Positions 61,873 through 64,000 of a DNA stretch of 64,000 nt are shown here, piece after piece. This DNA comes from Streptomyces virginiae (GTDB taxonomy: Bacteria > Actinomycetota > Actinomycetes > Streptomycetales > Streptomycetaceae). The first letter of the stretch is position 1. Each line of letters starts with the position of its first letter. Position numbers and translations under genes: made by a program. The DNA lies in NCBI RefSeq assembly GCF_000720455.1, contig NZ_JOAK01000020.1, forward strand, positions 62,001 through 126,000, given 5' to 3'. Under the pieces are notes generated by a model. That model was given only the letters and a program-made list of their open reading frames with translations. It was not told where the DNA came from and searched no databases.

Positions 61873-63162
61873 ATGTCACATCGCATGTTGCTCTTACGTC
61901 GCGCGGCATCGGCCGCCGCCCTCCTCGTCACCGTCCTCCCCGTGACGCTCGCTTGCCCGGCCCACGCCGCCGCCGACAACGCGTCCGCCTGCCGGCCCCC
62001 GGCGTCGGTGCCGCTCGACGCCGAACAGTCCCGGCTCGCGGACGCCCGTACCACCGCCCTGGTCGAGCGCGGCGGACTCGGGGACTTCGTGCGCCGGTTC
62101 CCCGCCGCCCTGTGCACGACGCGCGGCCACGCCGAAGCCGGACGGCTCCTCGACGCCTGGGGCGAGGCCCTCTGGCAGGCCTCCGTACGGCGCGCACAGG
62201 GACAGCGCCCCGGCGGCGACCTCGCCCCCGGGGACGACCGGCCGCTGTACTGGGCGCGGCTCGGCATGACCGCCGCACTCGCCCGCTGGCAGCCGGAGTT
62301 CACCGTCGACCGGGCCGCGCTCCGCGCCCGCTTCGAGGACGCCTCGCGCGGCCTCACCGACAATGCCTTCCGGACGGCCCCCGGCGTACGGAGGATCTTC
62401 ATCAGCGGCTTCGACCCCTTCGGGCTCGACGCCGAGATACGCCGCGCCAACCCGTCCGGCTCGGCCGCCCTCCAGCTCAACGGGCGGCGCGTGACCCTCG
62501 CCGACGGCAGCCCGGCAGAGATCCGTGCCGTCGTCCTGCCCGTGCGGTACGCCGACTTCGACGCCGGCATGGTCGAGCGGGCGTTCGCCCCGCACCTCAC
62601 CGCGGGCCCCGCCGCGGCCGACATCATCACCACCGTCAGCCAGGGCTACCCCGGCATCTTCACCCTGGAGGACTGGGCCGGCCGGGCACGGTCCGCCGAC
62701 CCCTACCCCGACAACGCGCGCGCCCTCTCCGGCGGCACCCGCGAGCACCCGGTGACGGCCCCCGGCCTCGGCCCGGGCCCGGAGTTCATCCGCACCACGC
62801 TGCCCGCCGACGCGGTCACCGCCGCCGTGCAGACCCCGTACCCGGTCCTGCTCAACAGCGACGTCACCGAGATCCCGGCCGGCGGCACGGCCCCCGTCGA
62901 CCGGACCGACGGCCCGACACCGGGCTCGCGCGCCGTGGCGGGCGGCGGGGGCGGCTACCTGTCCAACGAGGTCGCCTACCGCTCCAACCGGCTGCGCGCC
63001 GAACTGGCCCCGAACCTGCCCGGCGGCCACCTCCACACCCCGGTGCTCACCGGCCTGCCGGCCGACCCCCAGGTGCTGACCGGCCCCGAGTTCGAGCGCA
63101 ACGAGAGCGCGATCACCGCGGAGGTCCGCGCGGTCCTCGAACACGCCGCCGTACCGCGGTAG
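61873..63162 (+). CDS. Secreted pyroglutamyl-peptidase-I-like protein, catalytic Cys apparently absent
   Basis: 429 residues; ATG 61885 is an alternative. The signal peptide is MLLLRRAASAAALLVTVLPV to AHAA. A helical N-terminal domain of about 140 residues precedes the C15-like fold: FISGFDPFGLDAEIRRANPS resembles the TGFxPFxxxxxNPS start of pyroglutamyl peptidase I. Near the C-terminus GGGGGYLSNEVAYRSNRLRA corresponds to the AGxYxCN segment, but Ser stands where the catalytic Cys belongs; GGHLHTPVL contains the His. It may work as a Ser enzyme or a binding protein. Confidence 0.75.
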   Translation: MSHRMLLLRRAASAAALLVTVLPVTLACPAHAAADNASACRPPASVPLDAEQSRLADARTTALVERGGLGDFVRRFPAALCTTRGHAEAGRLLDAWGEALWQASVRRAQGQRPGGDLAPGDDRPLYWARLGMTAALARWQPEFTVDRAALRARFEDASRGLTDNAFRTAPGVRRIFISGFDPFGLDAEIRRANPSGSAALQLNGRRVTLADGSPAEIRAVVLPVRYADFDAGMVERAFAPHLTAGPAAADIITTVSQGYPGIFTLEDWAGRARSADPYPDNARALSGGTREHPVTAPGLGPGPEFIRTTLPADAVTAAVQTPYPVLLNSDVTEIPAGGTAPVDRTDGPTPGSRAVAGGGGGYLSNEVAYRSNRLRAELAPNLPGGHLHTPVLTGLPADPQVLTGPEFERNESAITAEVRAVLEHAAVPR

Positions 63163-63357
63163 TCGCCGCCCCCGCCTGCGGTGCGTCACCCGGCCATGGG
63201 GCAGGATGGCAGCCCGTTCCGGATGCGTACACACGCCCGAACGCGGCTTACAGCACGACGAACTGACAGGTGACAAGGTGACGACACACCTCATACGACG
63301 GCCGGCGGCGCCCGCCGCCACACCCACGGGCCGACGCCGCGCAGCCGAGGGGGTCCG

Positions 63358-64000
63358 TTGAACCGGGACCTCGTCCTGCACGACTGGCTCGTCGCGGGTA
63401 TCGCCCTGGCGGCGGGCGCCGCGGCCGGACTGCTGCTGCGCACCCTCCTGCGGTGGCTGGGCCGGCACGCCGAACGGACCCGCTGGCGCGGCGACGACAT
63501 CATCGTCGACGCGCTGCGCACCATCGCCCCCGGCGCCGCGCTGATCGCGGGCGCCGCGGTGGCGGCCACGACCCTGCCGCTCACCGCACGCGTCTCGGGC
63601 TTCGTGAACCAGTCCCTGACCGCGCTGCTCATCCTCATCGCCACGCTCAGCACGGCGCGGGTCGTCGCCGGCCTCGTCCAGTCCATGGCGGGCACGCGTA
63701 CCGGGGTGGCCGCGTCGGCGTCCATCTTCGTCAACATCACGCGCATCGTGGTCCTCGTGATGGGCGTCCTCGTCGCCCTGGAGACCCTCGGCGTGTCCAT
63801 CGCACCCCTGGTCACCGCCCTCGGCGTGGGCGGTCTGGCGGTGGCGCTGGCACTCCAGGACACGCTCGCCAACCTCTTCGCCGGCGTGCACATCCTCGCC
63901 TCCAAGACCGTGCAGCCCGGTGACTACATCCGGCTCACCAGCGGTGAGGAGGGCTACGTCGTCGACATCAACTGGCGCAACACCGTGGTGCGCAACCTGT
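63358..64000 (+). CDS. Mechanosensitive channel MscS-family protein (3' partial)
   Basis: 214 residues are visible before the window ends. The start is TTG 63358 with GAGGGGG just upstream; no ATG or GTG fits better. Four helices are visible (LVAGIALAAGAAAGLLLRTL, TIAPGAALIAGAAVAATTLP, ALLILIATLSTARVVAGLVQ, RIVVLVMGVLVALETLGVSI). The pore-lining TM3 and the signature GVGGLAVALALQDTLANLFA follow, then ILASKTVQPGDYIRL, the start of the beta domain. MscS proteins release solutes on osmotic downshift. Confidence 0.88.
   Translation, partial: MNRDLVLHDWLVAGIALAAGAAAGLLLRTLLRWLGRHAERTRWRGDDIIVDALRTIAPGAALIAGAAVAATTLPLTARVSGFVNQSLTALLILIATLSTARVVAGLVQSMAGTRTGVAASASIFVNITRIVVLVMGVLVALETLGVSIAPLVTALGVGGLAVALALQDTLANLFAGVHILASKTVQPGDYIRLTSGEEGYVVDINWRNTVVRNL

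Overview
The window comes from a high-GC actinobacterium, almost certainly Streptomyces or a very close relative. Third codon positions are nearly all G or C, GTG and TTG starts are common, genes overlap as ATGA/GTGA, and several families are typical of the genus: an ALF-repeat protein with an LAxTG sortase-E-type signal, DUF6332, emfourin, paired lectin genes and many two-component systems. It reads as chromosome-arm or other accessory-rich sequence, with many decayed genes among intact operons.

Left part (1-16 kb). A carotenoid-type FAD oxidoreductase enters from the left edge. It is followed by a broken pentameric ligand-gated channel gene, a tRNA-like element with a perfect 52-bp palindrome, and a truncated amino-acid ABC transporter that keeps its binding protein but has lost its permease. 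A PLP-dependent decarboxylase faces a LysR regulator. Surface and secreted proteins follow (ALF repeats; PKD plus LLDTR repeats). Then comes a decayed patch with a methyltransferase remnant, an IS5-type transposase remnant, an isolated lower-GC P-loop ATPase, a six-repeat predicted beta-propeller and a histidine-kinase fragment.

Middle (16-40 kb). Two NarL/LuxR-type two-component pairs lie here, one of them behind a CPBP protease and a 24-bp palindrome. A serpin gene runs towards an M4 protease-emfourin pair. There is also an MFS exporter, a serine hydrolase, and a complete five-gene valine catabolic operon with translational coupling throughout: mmsA, isobutyryl-CoA dehydrogenase, HIBYL-CoA hydrolase, mmsB and enoyl-CoA hydratase. 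A cobalamin riboswitch lies upstream of it. A TetR gene with twin operator boxes diverges from a membrane protein gene. A ribbon-helix-helix/Fic-like toxin-antitoxin pair follows.

Right part (40-64 kb). A secreted ricin-type lectin diverges from an HTH-membrane-ricin-domain protein across a palindromic promoter. Next are a hydrolase/oxidoreductase pair with a divergent LysR gene, an S41 protease, a DUF4157 polymorphic-toxin-like protein whose frame runs antisense through its neighbour, and a VanZ-response regulator-kinase operon. The most system-like locus is a tightly coupled four-gene operon encoding an LRR protein, an ankyrin protein, a MoxR AAA+ ATPase and a metallopeptidase-like VWA protein. 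A second tRNA-like element lies just upstream of it. The window ends in a pyroglutamyl-peptidase-like secreted protein with its catalytic Cys apparently replaced, and a partial MscS channel gene.

No database search was possible. Family names rest on recognised motifs and architecture, and all coordinates were read from the sequence.
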